Shown: positions 43,973 to 53,306 of the stretch, piece by piece
Layout: the number at the start of each line of letters is the position of its first letter
Numbering within the stretch: position 1 is the first letter of the stretch
Assembly (NCBI RefSeq): GCF_000423485.1
Contig: NZ_AUIB01000009.1
Coordinates: 15,573 to 74,355 of the forward strand
Length of the DNA stretch: 58,783 nucleotides
Origin: Propionimicrobium lymphophilum DSM 4903
Lineage (GTDB): Bacteria; Actinomycetota; Actinomycetes; Propionibacteriales; Propionibacteriaceae
Reading direction: 5' to 3'
Made by a program: the position numbers and the translations under genes
The notes under the pieces: generated by a model
Databases searched by the model: none
Seen by the model: only the letters and a program-made list of their open reading frames with translations
Told to the model about the DNA's origin: nothing

Positions 43973-44263
43973 CGCTGCGCGCCCTTCCTTGCCCCTTCTA
44001 TTCGCACGTCAATGCCTACTCTGAAGCTATGGTAGGTGAATTTTGCGCCCCCCACAGCTGTTAGATGCTCAAAATTAAGCACGTCACGGTTGCTTTCCAA
44101 AAGAATGCTGTTCGCTGCGTAAAACGGCGTTTTTGTGTCTGCCCGTCACGCCAGGATCCTGAGGAAATAGATCAGCCCAACACCAAGAGAACTCGGGCAG
44201 CCTGGCAGCGCTCGAAGGAGCGAGCGCTCCGCCATATTTGCTGACCAGCTTGCCGCCGAACAG

Positions 44264-44563
44264 TTGATAGAGCGCTACGGAAACTCGCGTGCTCTTGAAG
44301 GCGAACACGTAGTTTTTACTGGAACTTTAAAACACGGCCAGCGCGCTGCCGTGCAACAGCTCGTAACTACTGTGGGTGGGTTAGCGGATAAGAACCTGAC
44401 GAAGAAAACTACGCTGTTGGTGGTGGGCATCCCGAATCCCCGTTCTTGGGTTGAAGGATCGTCTGCATCTCGGAAACTTCTCAAGGCATCGCAGCTACGC
44501 AACAATGGCTCACCTATCGAGGTCATTAGCGAGGAAGAATTCTTCAATCGGTTATGCGACTGA
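44264..44563 (+). CDS. BRCT domain protein, probably a fragment
   Basis: A 99-residue protein that is mostly one BRCT domain: LEGEHVVFTGTLKHGQRAAV, VGGLADKNLTKKTTLLVVG and the end EVISEEEFFNRL. BRCT domains at protein ends occur in NAD-dependent DNA ligase and in DnaQ-like exonucleases. The frame is open about 30 codons further upstream with no ribosome site (to about 44173), and TTG 44264 is a weak start. I think it is the tail of a lost larger gene. Confidence 0.6.
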   Translation: MIERYGNSRALEGEHVVFTGTLKHGQRAAVQQLVTTVGGLADKNLTKKTTLLVVGIPNPRSWVEGSSASRKLLKASQLRNNGSPIEVISEEEFFNRLCD

Positions 44564-44918
44564 AAATGTACCTTACTTAGAGAAAGCGGCGTTATAAAGC
44601 GGAAATAGGTAGCTAACGGTCGATTGAAACGGCGGGAGTATCACCGTCTCTAAGAGTCTCATGATTATTCCACCGCTGAGGCGCTCATCTTTATACGTCA
44701 TTGGCACGAGGTAATTTTTTTGAATATGGCTCGTTCGTCTAAACGATTTTATCGTTTGGCGGCTAGCAACATTTTTCGATTATTTAGCTCCGTGAAACCG
44801 ATCAGATGGTTTTGCAAGGGCGTGGTCAATCTTTGCTTTCTTAGTCGGCAAAATCCCTATAACAAAGCCTGCATTTTGGTACTCTCAAAGCAGAAATCTT
44901 GAACGTTGGAAGACAGCC
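44564..44918. other. Intergenic region before the ABC-2 exporter genes
   Basis: No convincing gene. A 60-codon plus-strand frame (44720-44902) has no family and no ribosome site. The promoter of the exporter operon should lie here. Confidence 0.35.
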
Positions 44919-45857
44919 ATGGCAAATGTTATTGAAGTCGAAGGTTTAACCAAGAGTTACAAGAATTTACGTGCCCTCAACGCGTTGAGTCTGCAGGTTC
45001 GCGAGGGTGAAATCCTCGGGCTGCTGGGGCCAAACGGCAGCGGAAAATCAACCGCAATAAACTGCATCCTTTCGCTTCTACGTTTCGACAGCGGAACCGT
45101 AAAAATCTTCGGGAAAGAAATGCGCCCGGACGCCTACGACGTCAAACGTCGCCTCGGCGTCGTGTTTCAGGACGTCGCCGTATTCAACGAGCTAACTGTC
45201 GCGCAGAACCTCGAGTATTTCTGTGGCCTATACGTCTCGGACAAGACCTCAAGGAAGAAGATGATAGACGCGGCCGTCCAGTTGGTCGGGCTGCAGGACT
45301 ACATGAAGTTTCGTCCAAAGCAGCTGTCCGGTGGTCTGCTTAGACGCCTCAACCTTGCTTGCGGAATCGCGCACGAACCAGACCTGATCTTCCTGGACTA
45401 ACCAACAGTCGCCGTCGATCCGCAAAGCCGCAACAACATCCTGGACGGCATCGTCGAACTGCGCGACCACGGCGCCAGCGTGGTCTACACCACGCACTAC
45501 ATGGAGGAAGCCGAGCAGATCTGCGATCGCATCATCATCCTCGACAAGGGCGAGATCATCGCCCAAGGCACCGTCGACGAGCTAAAGCAGCTATCGGACA
45601 TCGAAGAGAAGGTCACGCTGCAAGGCGCCGAGATTCCGGCGCCACTGCTCGAGAGCCTGCAAGCTGATCCGAAGGTCCAGTCCGTCACGAGCCGCAACGG
45701 CAGCGTCCAGGTTGTCTACCGGCACGGCCAAAACAACGTCGCAACGCTTATCCGACAGCTGAGCGAAAGGGGCGTGGCATACGAGTCGATTTACTCCGAA
45801 CGTCCGACGCTGAATGACGTCTTCCTTCAGCTCACCGGCAAGGAACTTCGGGATTAG
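44919..45857 (+). pseudogene. ABC-2 exporter ATPase, in-frame stop at the Walker B glutamate
   Basis: The complete frame would code for about 312 residues. Walker A LLGPNGSGKSTAIN, the Q-loop VVFQDVAVFNEL, signature QLSGGLLRRLNLACG and the switch HYMEEAEQI region are all present. The only defect is a TAA at 45399-45401: the Walker B reads LIFLD-stop-PTVAVDP, where the family has a catalytic Glu (LDEPT). A single G-to-T change from GAA would explain it. The protein would stop after 160 residues and lack ATPase activity. The rest of the frame is undamaged, so the loss is recent, or the base is an error. Confidence 0.85.
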
Positions 45858-45859
45858 CC

Positions 45860-47089
45860 ATGACGCATCTGATCTCCTGCAACATCAAGGTTCTGGTCAG
45901 CAACAAAGCCCTTGTGTTCTGGACGCTCGCGTTCCCGATTCTGCTGGGCATCCTATTCAAAATGGCCTTTGGCGACATCATCAACCAGGAATCCTTCGAC
46001 ACGGTCCCAGTGGCGGTCGTCAACTCGCAGACCTATCAAGACAGCCCGTTCAAGGCGGCTTTCGAGGAGCTGTCCGCTCCTGGCAGCTCGGGCATCACCG
46101 GCGCGGAAAAGCCAGTGCTCAAAGTGCAGAACGTGGGCACACTGGAATAGGGCAAGCAACTGCTGTCAGACGAAAAAGTCTCGGGCGTAGTCGAGGTGAC
46201 GGGGATGCCCGTCCCTGGCACTGATGAAAAACCCGATGCGAAGCTCACGATCTCCGCGAACGGGATGGATCAAAGCATTCTGAAAATAGTGCTCGACGAG
46301 ATAATTCAGCGCGTCGACATGATCGCAAAACTCGCCGACGCTGAGGTTGGCGCTCAAATCAGCTCCGGAACTCCGCCAGAGAGTATCGACGCGGGGCAAA
46401 TCACCCAAGCAGTGCAGCGCAATCTCGAGGCCAGCGGGTTCGTGCTGAACGACCGCAGCCCGAAGTCCCTGGATCTGATCATGGCCGAGTTCTTTTCGCT
46501 AGTGGCTATGGCGGCGCTCTACGGTGGAATGTTCTCGATGACCGTGATGAACAATGCCCAACCGCCGCTAGGGGTGATCGGCCGACGCGTCGCCGTTGCG
46601 CCAACTCACAAGGCGAAGCTGATCGGTTCGGGAATCATCTCTAGCTACCTCGTGCAGCTCGTAGGGCTAATCCTGCTGTTGGCCGTGTGCCACTTCATCT
46701 TCGGCATCGACTTCGGGCAGAACTGGGCCCTAACATTCCTACTCACTACGGTCGGTGCGCTCGTCGGGCTCTCCTTCGGGACGGCCATCTCGACGCTTGT
46801 GCCAGGCGGCGAAAACATGAAGATCGGGGTGCTGATCGGCCTGACGATGATGGGTTCCGTCATGGCGGGAATGATGGGTGGCGGAATGCGCTACATGATC
46901 GATCAAAGCGTGCCACTGATGAACAAAGTAAACCCGGTTGCTCTCATCACCGATGGCTTCTACAACCTCTTCTACCACCCAGGTTTCGAGGGGTTCTGGC
47001 TCGACGTCTTGCTGCTGCTCGGCATCTCCGTGTTGCTGCTTGGCGCGTCGCTTTTAGTTCTGCGGAGGCAACGCTATGACAGTCTTTAA
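45860..47089 (+). pseudogene. ABC-2 permease 1, in-frame stop
   Basis: A ~409-codon ABC-2 permease starting MTHLISCNIKVLVSNKALVF 3 bp after the ATPase gene. The N-terminal helix and the extracytoplasmic region run to VGTLE, where TAG (46148-46150) interrupts; the same frame resumes with GKQLLSDEKVSGVVEVTGMP. The C-terminal half has six helices (FFSLVAMAALYGGMFSMTV, GIISSYLVQLVGLILLLAVC, LTFLLTTVGALVGLSFGTAI, and others) and the polar ABC-2 signature region. CAG or GAG to TAG would be one base change. The partner ATPase carries its own stop. Confidence 0.82.
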
Positions 47090-48224
47090 AGGCTTCCTGC
47101 ATGTGCTTGCCCGCAACCTGGGCTTCGTCATTTTGTATACGGCGATCATGGCCGCGATGGGGTTGACGGTGTTCAAAGCCTCACCGATCAGCTCGGGCGC
47201 CTTCGCGGCCTGGAAGCCCGCTGTCGTGGTCATAAACGAGGGCCAGGAGACGCCGATTACGAATGCGTTTAGAGCCTATCTTGATGAACACACGACCACG
47301 CCAGAGGTCGGCACGAGCGAGCGGGAAATAGACGATGCCCTCTATTACGAGGCGCTGGCGTATGCCGTTTATCTGCCTGACGACTTCAGCGAAAAAATAC
47401 TGGCGGGGCAGAAACCCGAGATTGGTGTTAAGTCGCGGGGTAGTGCCGATAGCGCCTCAGCGGAGGTGCTTGTTACCCGTTTCCTGCGCTTGGCAAGTGG
47501 CTACGGGCAGACGATCAAAGACGAGGGCGAGCTAATAAAAGCCATCGAATCCAGCGTCGAACTGGAAAGCGACGTCGTGCTCACCAGCCAACTCGACCAG
47601 AAGACGCTCTACCACGTCAGTTCCCTTTATAACTTCGGCAGCTACACGCTCATGGCCGGAGCCATCTACGTCTTATCTATGGTGCTCGCCGCGTTTTCGC
47701 AGGTGAATGTTCGCAAGCGCACGGAGATATCGTCGGCAAGCCCGCTTCGGGTGGACGCAAGCCTGATCGCCGGGTGCGCGATTGTCGCGGCTTTGTTGGT
47801 TGCGTTGAACATCGCTCTCGTCTCTGTGCTGGTGCCTGCCGTCGCAGACACCGGAAGAGCGGGGCTGTTTGCGCTCAACACCTGTGCTTTCGGGCTGCCG
47901 GTGCTGGCGCTCTCCTTCTTGATTTCGAAGATCACAAATAACAAGGAAGCTCTTAGCGCGATCGTGAATGTGGTCGCGCTGGCCAGCGCGTTCCTGTGTG
48001 GGGCGTTTATCCCGCAGCGGATGATGCCGGATTCCGTCGCCATGTTCGGGCGTGCGCTGCCATCGTTTTATTACGTCGAAAATAACAACGCTTTGGCCGA
48101 GACGACCAGCTTTGACGGTTCTGCGGCGACACACTTTTGGGTCAACATCGGGGTGCTCCTCGGGTTCGCGATTGCGCTGTGGTTGGTTTCGCTAGCCATT
48201 GGGCGTCTTCGTCGCAGGGCGTAG
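47076..48224 (+). CDS. ABC-2 permease 2
   Basis: A 382-residue ABC-2 permease, intact. One N-terminal helix (LGFVILYTAIMAAMGLTVFK) precedes an extracytoplasmic domain (to about residue 170), then five or six helices (YTLMAGAIYVLSMVLAAFSQ, LIAGCAIVAALLVALNIALV, FGLPVLALSFLISKI, AIVNVVALASAFLCGAFIP, WVNIGVLLGFAIALWLVSLA). It overlaps the end of permease 1 by 14 bp. With the ATPase and permease 1 stopped, the exporter should not work, so this gene may be in early decay as well. Confidence 0.85.
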   Translation: MTVFKGFLHVLARNLGFVILYTAIMAAMGLTVFKASPISSGAFAAWKPAVVVINEGQETPITNAFRAYLDEHTTTPEVGTSEREIDDALYYEALAYAVYLPDDFSEKILAGQKPEIGVKSRGSADSASAEVLVTRFLRLASGYGQTIKDEGELIKAIESSVELESDVVLTSQLDQKTLYHVSSLYNFGSYTLMAGAIYVLSMVLAAFSQVNVRKRTEISSASPLRVDASLIAGCAIVAALLVALNIALVSVLVPAVADTGRAGLFALNTCAFGLPVLALSFLISKITNNKEALSAIVNVVALASAFLCGAFIPQRMMPDSVAMFGRALPSFYYVENNNALAETTSFDGSAATHFWVNIGVLLGFAIALWLVSLAIGRLRRRA

Positions 48225-48366
48225 GCACTTAAGGGCTTTCTGGATGAATCAGGTCGACTGACTTTCTGGGCTGCCCAAAGGGGCATGATCGTCCTAATGT
48301 CTGGCTAGTCGATCTTGGGGCTAAAATCGAAGATGAAGCTTTAACGAGGCAGTTTTTAGGAGCAAA

Positions 48367-49173
48367 ATGCCTACACCACCAGTTGCGTATGTAATAGCAG
48401 GTTCCGAGGCCACCGGCGGCGCCGGTTTTCAGGTGGATCTGAAGACCTATCAGCAGCTGGGTGTTTACGGAGTGGGCACGCTGTCCTGCATCGTCGCCTT
48501 CGACCCCAAGAACAATTGGGGTCACCGCTTCCACCCGGTGCCGAGACAAATAATCGAAGAGCAGATCGAGGTTGCGCTGGCTTGCTTCGACGCCGACGTC
48601 ATGAACACCGCCAAGGTCGGCATGCTCGGCACCCCCGAGACCATTGACGCGGTTGCTCAGGGCCTGGCCCAGCGCAAGTGGAAGAATCTCGTGGTCGATC
48701 CCGTGCTGATCTGCAAGGGGCAGGAACCGGGCGCGGCCCTCGACACCGACAATGCACTGCGTGAGAAGGTCCTGCCGTTGGCCAGCGTCATCACGCCGAA
48801 CGTCTTCGAGTCGAAGGCGCTGTCAGGTATGGCCGAGATCAACACTGTCGAGGAACTCGAAGAGGCCGCCAAACGAATCGGCGAGAGCGTACCTTACGTC
48901 GTCGCTAAGGGCGGGGTAGAGCTGCCGGGTGACGAAGCCATCGATGTGCTTTGGGACGGCAAGGAAATCACCCGTTTCAGCGCGCCCAAGGTTGGCAATC
49001 AGCGTGTTTCTGGCGCTGGCTGCACTATCGCGGCGGCCATCACCGCGGAGCTGGCGAAGGGTGCGGACATCAAGACCGCCGTCGGTAACGCGAAGAAGTT
49101 CGTCACCCGCGGAATAAACGCCAGGGTCAGCGCCAACACGCCTTTCGACACCGTATGGCAGGGTGCTAACTAG
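48367..49173 (+). CDS. pdxK: Pyridoxine/pyridoxal or hydroxymethylpyrimidine-type kinase (PfkB/ThiD-like)
   Basis: A 268-residue kinase of the ribokinase superfamily. It begins YVIAGSEATGGAGFQVDLKT, the substrate-binding start of ThiD/PdxK. Further motifs are KVGMLGTPETI, VVDPVLICKGQEPG, VITPNVFESKALSG and the anion-hole and base region NQRVSGAGCTIAAAITAELA (catalytic GAGC). It phosphorylates a vitamin precursor, pyridoxal (B6) or HMP (thiamine); the sequence alone does not separate the two, and the symbol is my preference. TTTAGGAGCAAA precedes the ATG. It is a core-type gene between two mobile regions. Confidence 0.88.
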   Translation: MPTPPVAYVIAGSEATGGAGFQVDLKTYQQLGVYGVGTLSCIVAFDPKNNWGHRFHPVPRQIIEEQIEVALACFDADVMNTAKVGMLGTPETIDAVAQGLAQRKWKNLVVDPVLICKGQEPGAALDTDNALREKVLPLASVITPNVFESKALSGMAEINTVEELEEAAKRIGESVPYVVAKGGVELPGDEAIDVLWDGKEITRFSAPKVGNQRVSGAGCTIAAAITAELAKGADIKTAVGNAKKFVTRGINARVSANTPFDTVWQGAN

Positions 49174-49496
49174 CTGATCAGCCGATCGAATATAGAACTG
49201 GATGATATCGCAGCGAAAGATCGCGCCACCGAACTGCTCGTGCAGCTCGTCGTCTTTTGGCAGAAGTGCGTGCGCACGACGCACCCCTTCCTAACCGACG
49301 GAGAAATTCTTGATATTAAGAAGTGTGTTCCGCACTCCTTACTCGCCGGTCGAAACGCTGGTTATCGCTAAGGACGACGTTGTGCCCTAACATTCGTGGG
49401 TGCTGCCCTCCGCGGTCTAGCTGTTTGGCGTGAGCGCGAGCTTTTTGTGGTTAACTTGAGCCGGTTGGTTTGGTTCGCAAAGCAGGAGGGTTTGCC
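49174..49496. other. Intergenic region between the kinase and mgtE
   Basis: No gene is supported. I see no clear terminator, riboswitch or repeat; the mgtE promoter should lie here. Confidence 0.35.
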
Positions 49497-50846
49497 ATGT
49501 ACTTAAAAAATATCGACAGTCTGGAAAGCCGCGTCCGCAGGGCTTTGCAGAAGGAGAATCTGAACCTAGTCAGACGTATCCTCTCATCAGCGACGCCGCG
49601 GCAGGCTGCGGCCGTGATGGAGCGGTCAAACTTCTACGATCGAGCCCTCATCTACCGGACTCTGCCAAAAGACGTCGCGGTAGCTGTCTTCGAGCTGCTC
49701 GACCCCGCTTTGCAGGCGGACTTGGTGAAGGCCCTGCAGGACGAAGAAGTGAAGGCCGTTGTGGAGTCGATGGATCCGCATGACCGTGCCGAGTTGCTCG
49801 ATGAGCTGCCCGCGAAAGTTGCCACTCGTTTGATCGAGGGCCTGTCCCCTGCAGAACGCGATTTGACCGGCATCATCCTCGGTTACCCCGAGGAATCCAT
49901 CGGACGGCGAATGAACCCCGAATTCGTCTCATTTAAGCCAAATGAATTAGCTGGCAACGCAATGAAGAGAATTCGTACGGTTTTGGACGACGTCGAAACC
50001 GTCTATACGATTCCGGTGGTCGGGGAGGGTCGTGAGCTTTTGGGTGTGTTCTCACTCAGGGACTTGATGCGCGTCGAACCTGACACACAAATCGGCGAGA
50101 TCATGAAGACCGCGGACAAGGGTTTGGCTACCGAAGACGCTGAGGAAGTCGCGCGCCGTTGTGCGAATCGGCACCGCCTGGCTCTGCCGATTGTGGATCA
50201 GGAAAATCGTTTGGTTGGAGTGCTGTCAATCGAGGATGCGCTAGATATTCTCGAGGAAGAAACCAGCGAGGACCAAGCTCGTATCTCGGGCTCGGAACCG
50301 TTGAGCCGCCCCTACCTGGCGACTCCCATTTTTGAACTGGTTAAGGCCAGGGTGGTCTGGTTGCTTGTTTTGGCAATCGGTGGAACGCTCACTATCCACG
50401 TTTTGGAAGCGTTCGAGGCGACGATTGCTCAGATGGTCGTTCTGTCTGTATTCGTGCCGTTGTTAATTGGTACCGGCGGCAACACGGGCAACCAGGCCGC
50501 AACCACCGTCACCAGGGCAATCGCGCTTGGTGATGTGCGGAAGGGGGACGTCTGGAAGGTGATAACCAGGGAGATCCGCGTCGGCGCGTTCCTGGGGCTT
50601 CTGCTCGGCCTACTCGGCTTCGTCGTGACGTCGATTTTCTACGACCTGCAGATCGGAGTCGTGATCGGCTTGACGCTGCTTTCTGTCTGCACGTTGGCCG
50701 CCACGGTCGGCGGCTCGATGCCACTGGTGGCCAGGAAACTGGGCATCGACCCAGCTGTCTTCGCGAACCCGTTCATCTCGACGTTGGTGGACGCCTCCGG
50801 CCTGATCATTTACTTCTTAATTGCTAAAGCAGTTATCGGCATTTAG
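49497..50846 (+). CDS. mgtE: Magnesium transporter MgtE
   Basis: A 449-residue MgtE. ATG 49497 follows AGCAGGAGG; the frame is open nine codons further up. The MgtE_N superhelix spans about residues 20-125 (ATPRQAAAVMERSNFYDRAL). Two CBS domains follow (DDVETVYTIPVVGEGRELLG and RHRLALPIVDQENRLVGVLS). The membrane part starts near residue 285 and has the selectivity segment LIGTGGNTGNQAATTVTRAI. The N and CBS parts sense Mg2+ and gate the channel. Length and order are as in the family. It is likely a chromosomal core gene. Confidence 0.95.
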   Translation: MYLKNIDSLESRVRRALQKENLNLVRRILSSATPRQAAAVMERSNFYDRALIYRTLPKDVAVAVFELLDPALQADLVKALQDEEVKAVVESMDPHDRAELLDELPAKVATRLIEGLSPAERDLTGIILGYPEESIGRRMNPEFVSFKPNELAGNAMKRIRTVLDDVETVYTIPVVGEGRELLGVFSLRDLMRVEPDTQIGEIMKTADKGLATEDAEEVARRCANRHRLALPIVDQENRLVGVLSIEDALDILEEETSEDQARISGSEPLSRPYLATPIFELVKARVVWLLVLAIGGTLTIHVLEAFEATIAQMVVLSVFVPLLIGTGGNTGNQAATTVTRAIALGDVRKGDVWKVITREIRVGAFLGLLLGLLGFVVTSIFYDLQIGVVIGLTLLSVCTLAATVGGSMPLVARKLGIDPAVFANPFISTLVDASGLIIYFLIAKAVIGI

Positions 50847-51100
50847 TCGTTGATTTGAATTAAAAGGCTGTCTCTAGGCGAAATTTTCGCCGAAGCGAGT
50901 TAATTTTTTAATCGACTCGGTGAATAGTTTTTGAATCTGTCTTCGGGTATTTGTGGAAAATTATTACGTTAAGCGGAAAATCGAAAGAGCAAACTCTCAA
51001 TGTTGCTCTGATTAGGCGTTTCGTTAGGCTAATCGCTTGTTTTCGTCTTGCCTATATGAGCAAGATTGCTCTAATCTCGAACATGTCGTAAGACGAGTCG

Positions 51101-51133
51101 ATAGCTCTATGCACCCCATGTGCATAGAGCTAT
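51101..51133. repeat. Perfect 14-bp hairpin
   Basis: ATAGCTCTATGCAC (51101-51114) pairs with GTGCATAGAGCTAT (51120-51133) around CCCAT. No T-run follows directly on either strand. Confidence 0.7.
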
Positions 51134-51153
51134 TGGCTTTGTGTGGGCCAGTA

Positions 51154-51183
51154 AAAATGTTTTGGCGCGAGCCAAAACATTTT
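51154..51183 (+). terminator. Perfect 13-bp hairpin, probable bidirectional terminator
   Basis: AAAATGTTTTGGC (51154-51166) pairs with GCCAAAACATTTT (51171-51183) around GCGA, with A/T-rich flanks in both directions. Confidence 0.6.
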
Positions 51184-51381
51184 ATTGAGCAGAATTTAAT
51201 TTTTCCCCTAAAGACGTGTTCTGGTGTTTGCGCGCCTCCAGGCTACGGTTCGTGCGTTGAGTCTGATGTCTCAAGGCCTCCTTTAGGTTTGAATCGGTAA
51301 AGTCCCTAGTCAGAGCGTTGTTGTGGTTTTAGCGAACCTTCTGGGGTGGCGACGTGGGTGGTTAAGACCTAATCTTTGAAT

Positions 51382-51433
51382 AGACGGTTGCCAACGTGAG
51401 CTTTGAGCTCGGGGAAGACGGTGGCAACCGTCT
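51382..51433 (+). terminator. 12-bp hairpin with long loop upstream of tRNA-Glu
   Basis: AGACGGTTGCCA (51382-51393) pairs with TGGCAACCGTCT (51422-51433), followed by CTTTATG. The 28-nt loop contains a second small palindrome, GAGCTTTGAGCTC. Confidence 0.55.
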
Positions 51434-51485
51434 CTTTATGTTCAGATTGAGCTTGGAAAACTTATCGGTTAGTATGAGCTACTGC

Positions 51486-51558
51486 GTCCCCGTCGTCTAG
51501 GGGCCTAGGACACCGCCCTTTCAAGGCGGCAACGGCGGTTCGAATCCGCTCGGGGATA
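51486..51558 (+). tRNA. tRNA-Glu (UUC)
   Basis: A complete cloverleaf of 73 nt with no encoded CCA. The acceptor GTCCCCG pairs with CGGGGAT, with G1 opposite U72. The D-arm region is TCGTCTAGGGGCCTAGGA, the anticodon stem CCGCC/GGCGG holds the loop CTTTCAA with anticodon TTC at 51520-51522, and the T-arm contains GGTTCGAATCC. The integrase gene of the adjoining element begins 135 bp downstream, so the 3' end of this tRNA is the probable attachment site. Confidence 0.95.
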
Positions 51559-51629
51559 CGACGCAAACACCATTTGACTAGGTGTTTTAGCGGTTATGGG
51601 AGCGTTGAGAACCCCCTTGGCCAAGCGCG

Positions 51630-51668
51630 CGTGCCACTACGTGCCACCTCCTTAGGTGGTGGCAGGTT
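51630..51668. promoter_or_regulatory. Probable integrase arm-binding / control repeats
   Basis: GTGCCACTAC and GTGCCACCTC are tandem, and TGCCACC pairs with GGTGGTGGCA across TCCTTA. The short repeats lie between the tRNA and the integrase start, where arm-type attachment sites or the integrase operator are expected. Confidence 0.4.
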
Positions 51669-51692
51669 GTGGCCCGGCAATTAAGGGCAACA

Positions 51693-53306
51693 ATGACAAG
51701 ACGCAAAACAACCCCAAAACGTTCACAACTTGGCTCAATTCGTCAATTGCCGTCTGGCAGGTGGCAAGCCAGATATAAAGTTGAAGCGCAAACTTTCAAA
51801 GCGCCAATGACTTTTGAAACCCGCCAAGAAGCAAACAACTGGCTAGCTGGTGAGTTCGCAGACAGGGCTAGGGGTATCTGGGTTAACCCGCTAGGTAACC
51901 CGCTAGGCCAATACGCAACCAACTGGCTAGAAAGCCGGGTAGACCTAGCTAGAAACAGCCGTGAGCGCTACAAGTGCATGATTAACCGCTATATCTTGGC
52001 AGACTACGACGGCTTTAGCCTTGCACCCATCCCCCTAGGCCAAATCAGCCCCCAACACATTCGCAAGTGGCTAACACTGGTGGCAGCTAAGGCAGAACAA
52101 TCAAGCCTTGCAAGGGAAGCGCCTAAGCCGGTTGTGTGTGATGAACCAACCACCCACCCAGCACGAGCTTGGGGACTTGCAAACGGTTGGAAAGTTAAAC
52201 CAAGCGGCAAGCTGCCTAAAGAACTCAAACAAGCTTGGGCTAAAGCTTGCCCCAAACAAGCAAAGGCCTATAAGCGCCCTCGCTCTAAAGGCGAAGATAA
52301 AACCGGGTACGCCAAACAGATTAGAGCTTGGGGAATGGAAAACGGTTGGCAGCTTTCAGCAAGTGGCAGGCTACCCGTTGACCTAACTAAAGCTTGGCTA
52401 GCCCACCACAGTTACCAGCAGGCCCAAGACAACCAAGAAGACGGCCAAGACCAAAACCACGTTAAGCCAGGAGCCCCAACCACAGCTAAGGCATATGCCA
52501 CCCTTAGAACAATCTTTAACGCGGCTATCACAGATGGACTATTGCACTTTAACCCTTGCCGAATCAGGGGAGCAGGCCAATGCAAAGCAATGGAGCGCAC
52601 CCCGGCAACCGTTGAGCAGGTTCAAGCCATAGCCGACCTAATGCCAAAACAACTAGCTAGCGCGGTAATAGTGGCAGCATGGAGCGGCCTAAGGCGCGGG
52701 GAACTGTTCGCACTAGCAAGAAAACATGTTGACCTTGAAACCGGGGCGATCAGAGTTGAACGCACACTAACCAGGCAGCGAACATTTAGCACCCCCAAAA
52801 CCGCAAGCAGCGTTAGAACCGTCTACCTACCTAGTTTTGTTCTAGACGTGCTAGCCAAACACATGGACACCTACACCCGCCACCACCCAGACGCATTGAT
52901 ATGGGCAGGCGAGACAGGCGAACCAATCAGGCAAGCGACCGTTAGCACCTATTACCGAAAAGCACGCGAACAAGTAGGCAGACCTGATTTACGTTGGCAC
53001 GACCTAAGGCACACAGGCGCAACGCTGGCATACCAAGCAGGTGGAAACGTTAGAGACGTGCAAAGGCGGCTAGGACACTCAACCGTTAGAGCCGCCATGA
53101 TCTACGCACACGCAGCAGATAAAGGGGATCAAGTGCTAGCCGAACGACTAGACGAAGCGTTTAACCCCAACAGACCACCAGAACCCACACAGCCCCAACC
53201 GCCAACCACCACACCAACCCAGCAGCCAGACCACGAAGACACCCAAACACCAACAGTTCAAAGACCAGCGTTGCGCCTAATTCAAGGCGGAAAGGCAATA
53301 GCATGA
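51693..53306 (+). CDS. Tyrosine integrase with two Lsr2-like motifs inserted in the core-binding domain
   Basis: A 537-residue integrase. ATG 51693 follows AAGGG; GTG 51669 is possible. The N-terminal AP2-like arm-binding part is SIRQLPSGRWQARYKVEAQT, and the core-binding helices start near residue 72. Between the helix QHIRKWLTLVAAK (121-133) and its usual continuation TTAKAYATLRTIFNAAITDG (263-282) lies an extra ~130 residues with two motifs: WGLANGWKVKPSGKLPKELK (160-179) and WGMENGWQLSASGRLPVDLT (213-232). Both fit the Lsr2 DNA-binding pattern W-x4-G-x7-G-[RK]-[LI]-P. Catalytic residues follow: GLRRGE (R334), WHDLRHTGATL and the Tyr in MIYAHA. It should integrate the element at tRNA-Glu. 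Confidence 0.88.
   Translation: MTRRKTTPKRSQLGSIRQLPSGRWQARYKVEAQTFKAPMTFETRQEANNWLAGEFADRARGIWVNPLGNPLGQYATNWLESRVDLARNSRERYKCMINRYILADYDGFSLAPIPLGQISPQHIRKWLTLVAAKAEQSSLAREAPKPVVCDEPTTHPARAWGLANGWKVKPSGKLPKELKQAWAKACPKQAKAYKRPRSKGEDKTGYAKQIRAWGMENGWQLSASGRLPVDLTKAWLAHHSYQQAQDNQEDGQDQNHVKPGAPTTAKAYATLRTIFNAAITDGLLHFNPCRIRGAGQCKAMERTPATVEQVQAIADLMPKQLASAVIVAAWSGLRRGELFALARKHVDLETGAIRVERTLTRQRTFSTPKTASSVRTVYLPSFVLDVLAKHMDTYTRHHPDALIWAGETGEPIRQATVSTYYRKAREQVGRPDLRWHDLRHTGATLAYQAGGNVRDVQRRLGHSTVRAAMIYAHAADKGDQVLAERLDEAFNPNRPPEPTQPQPPTTTPTQQPDHEDTQTPTVQRPALRLIQGGKAIA

Larger units (their letters stand above)
50847..51485. other. Hairpin-rich region between mgtE and tRNA-Glu
   Basis: No gene is supported; a plus-strand frame at 51037-51300 has no ribosome site and no coding character. 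Three strong hairpins lie at 51101-51133, 51154-51183 and 51382-51433. AT content is high after mgtE. The tRNA promoter is probably TTGAGC..(17-18 nt)..TAGTAT just before 51484. Confidence 0.5.

Noticed and set aside
44919-47089. Stop-codon recoding or a suppressor for the exporter genes
   Set aside because: The two stops are TAA and TAG, and all other genes use these codons as normal stops. Decay or sequence error is simpler.
51037-51300. An 87-codon plus-strand frame between mgtE and tRNA-Glu
   Set aside because: It reads through two perfect hairpins, has no ribosome site and matches no family.
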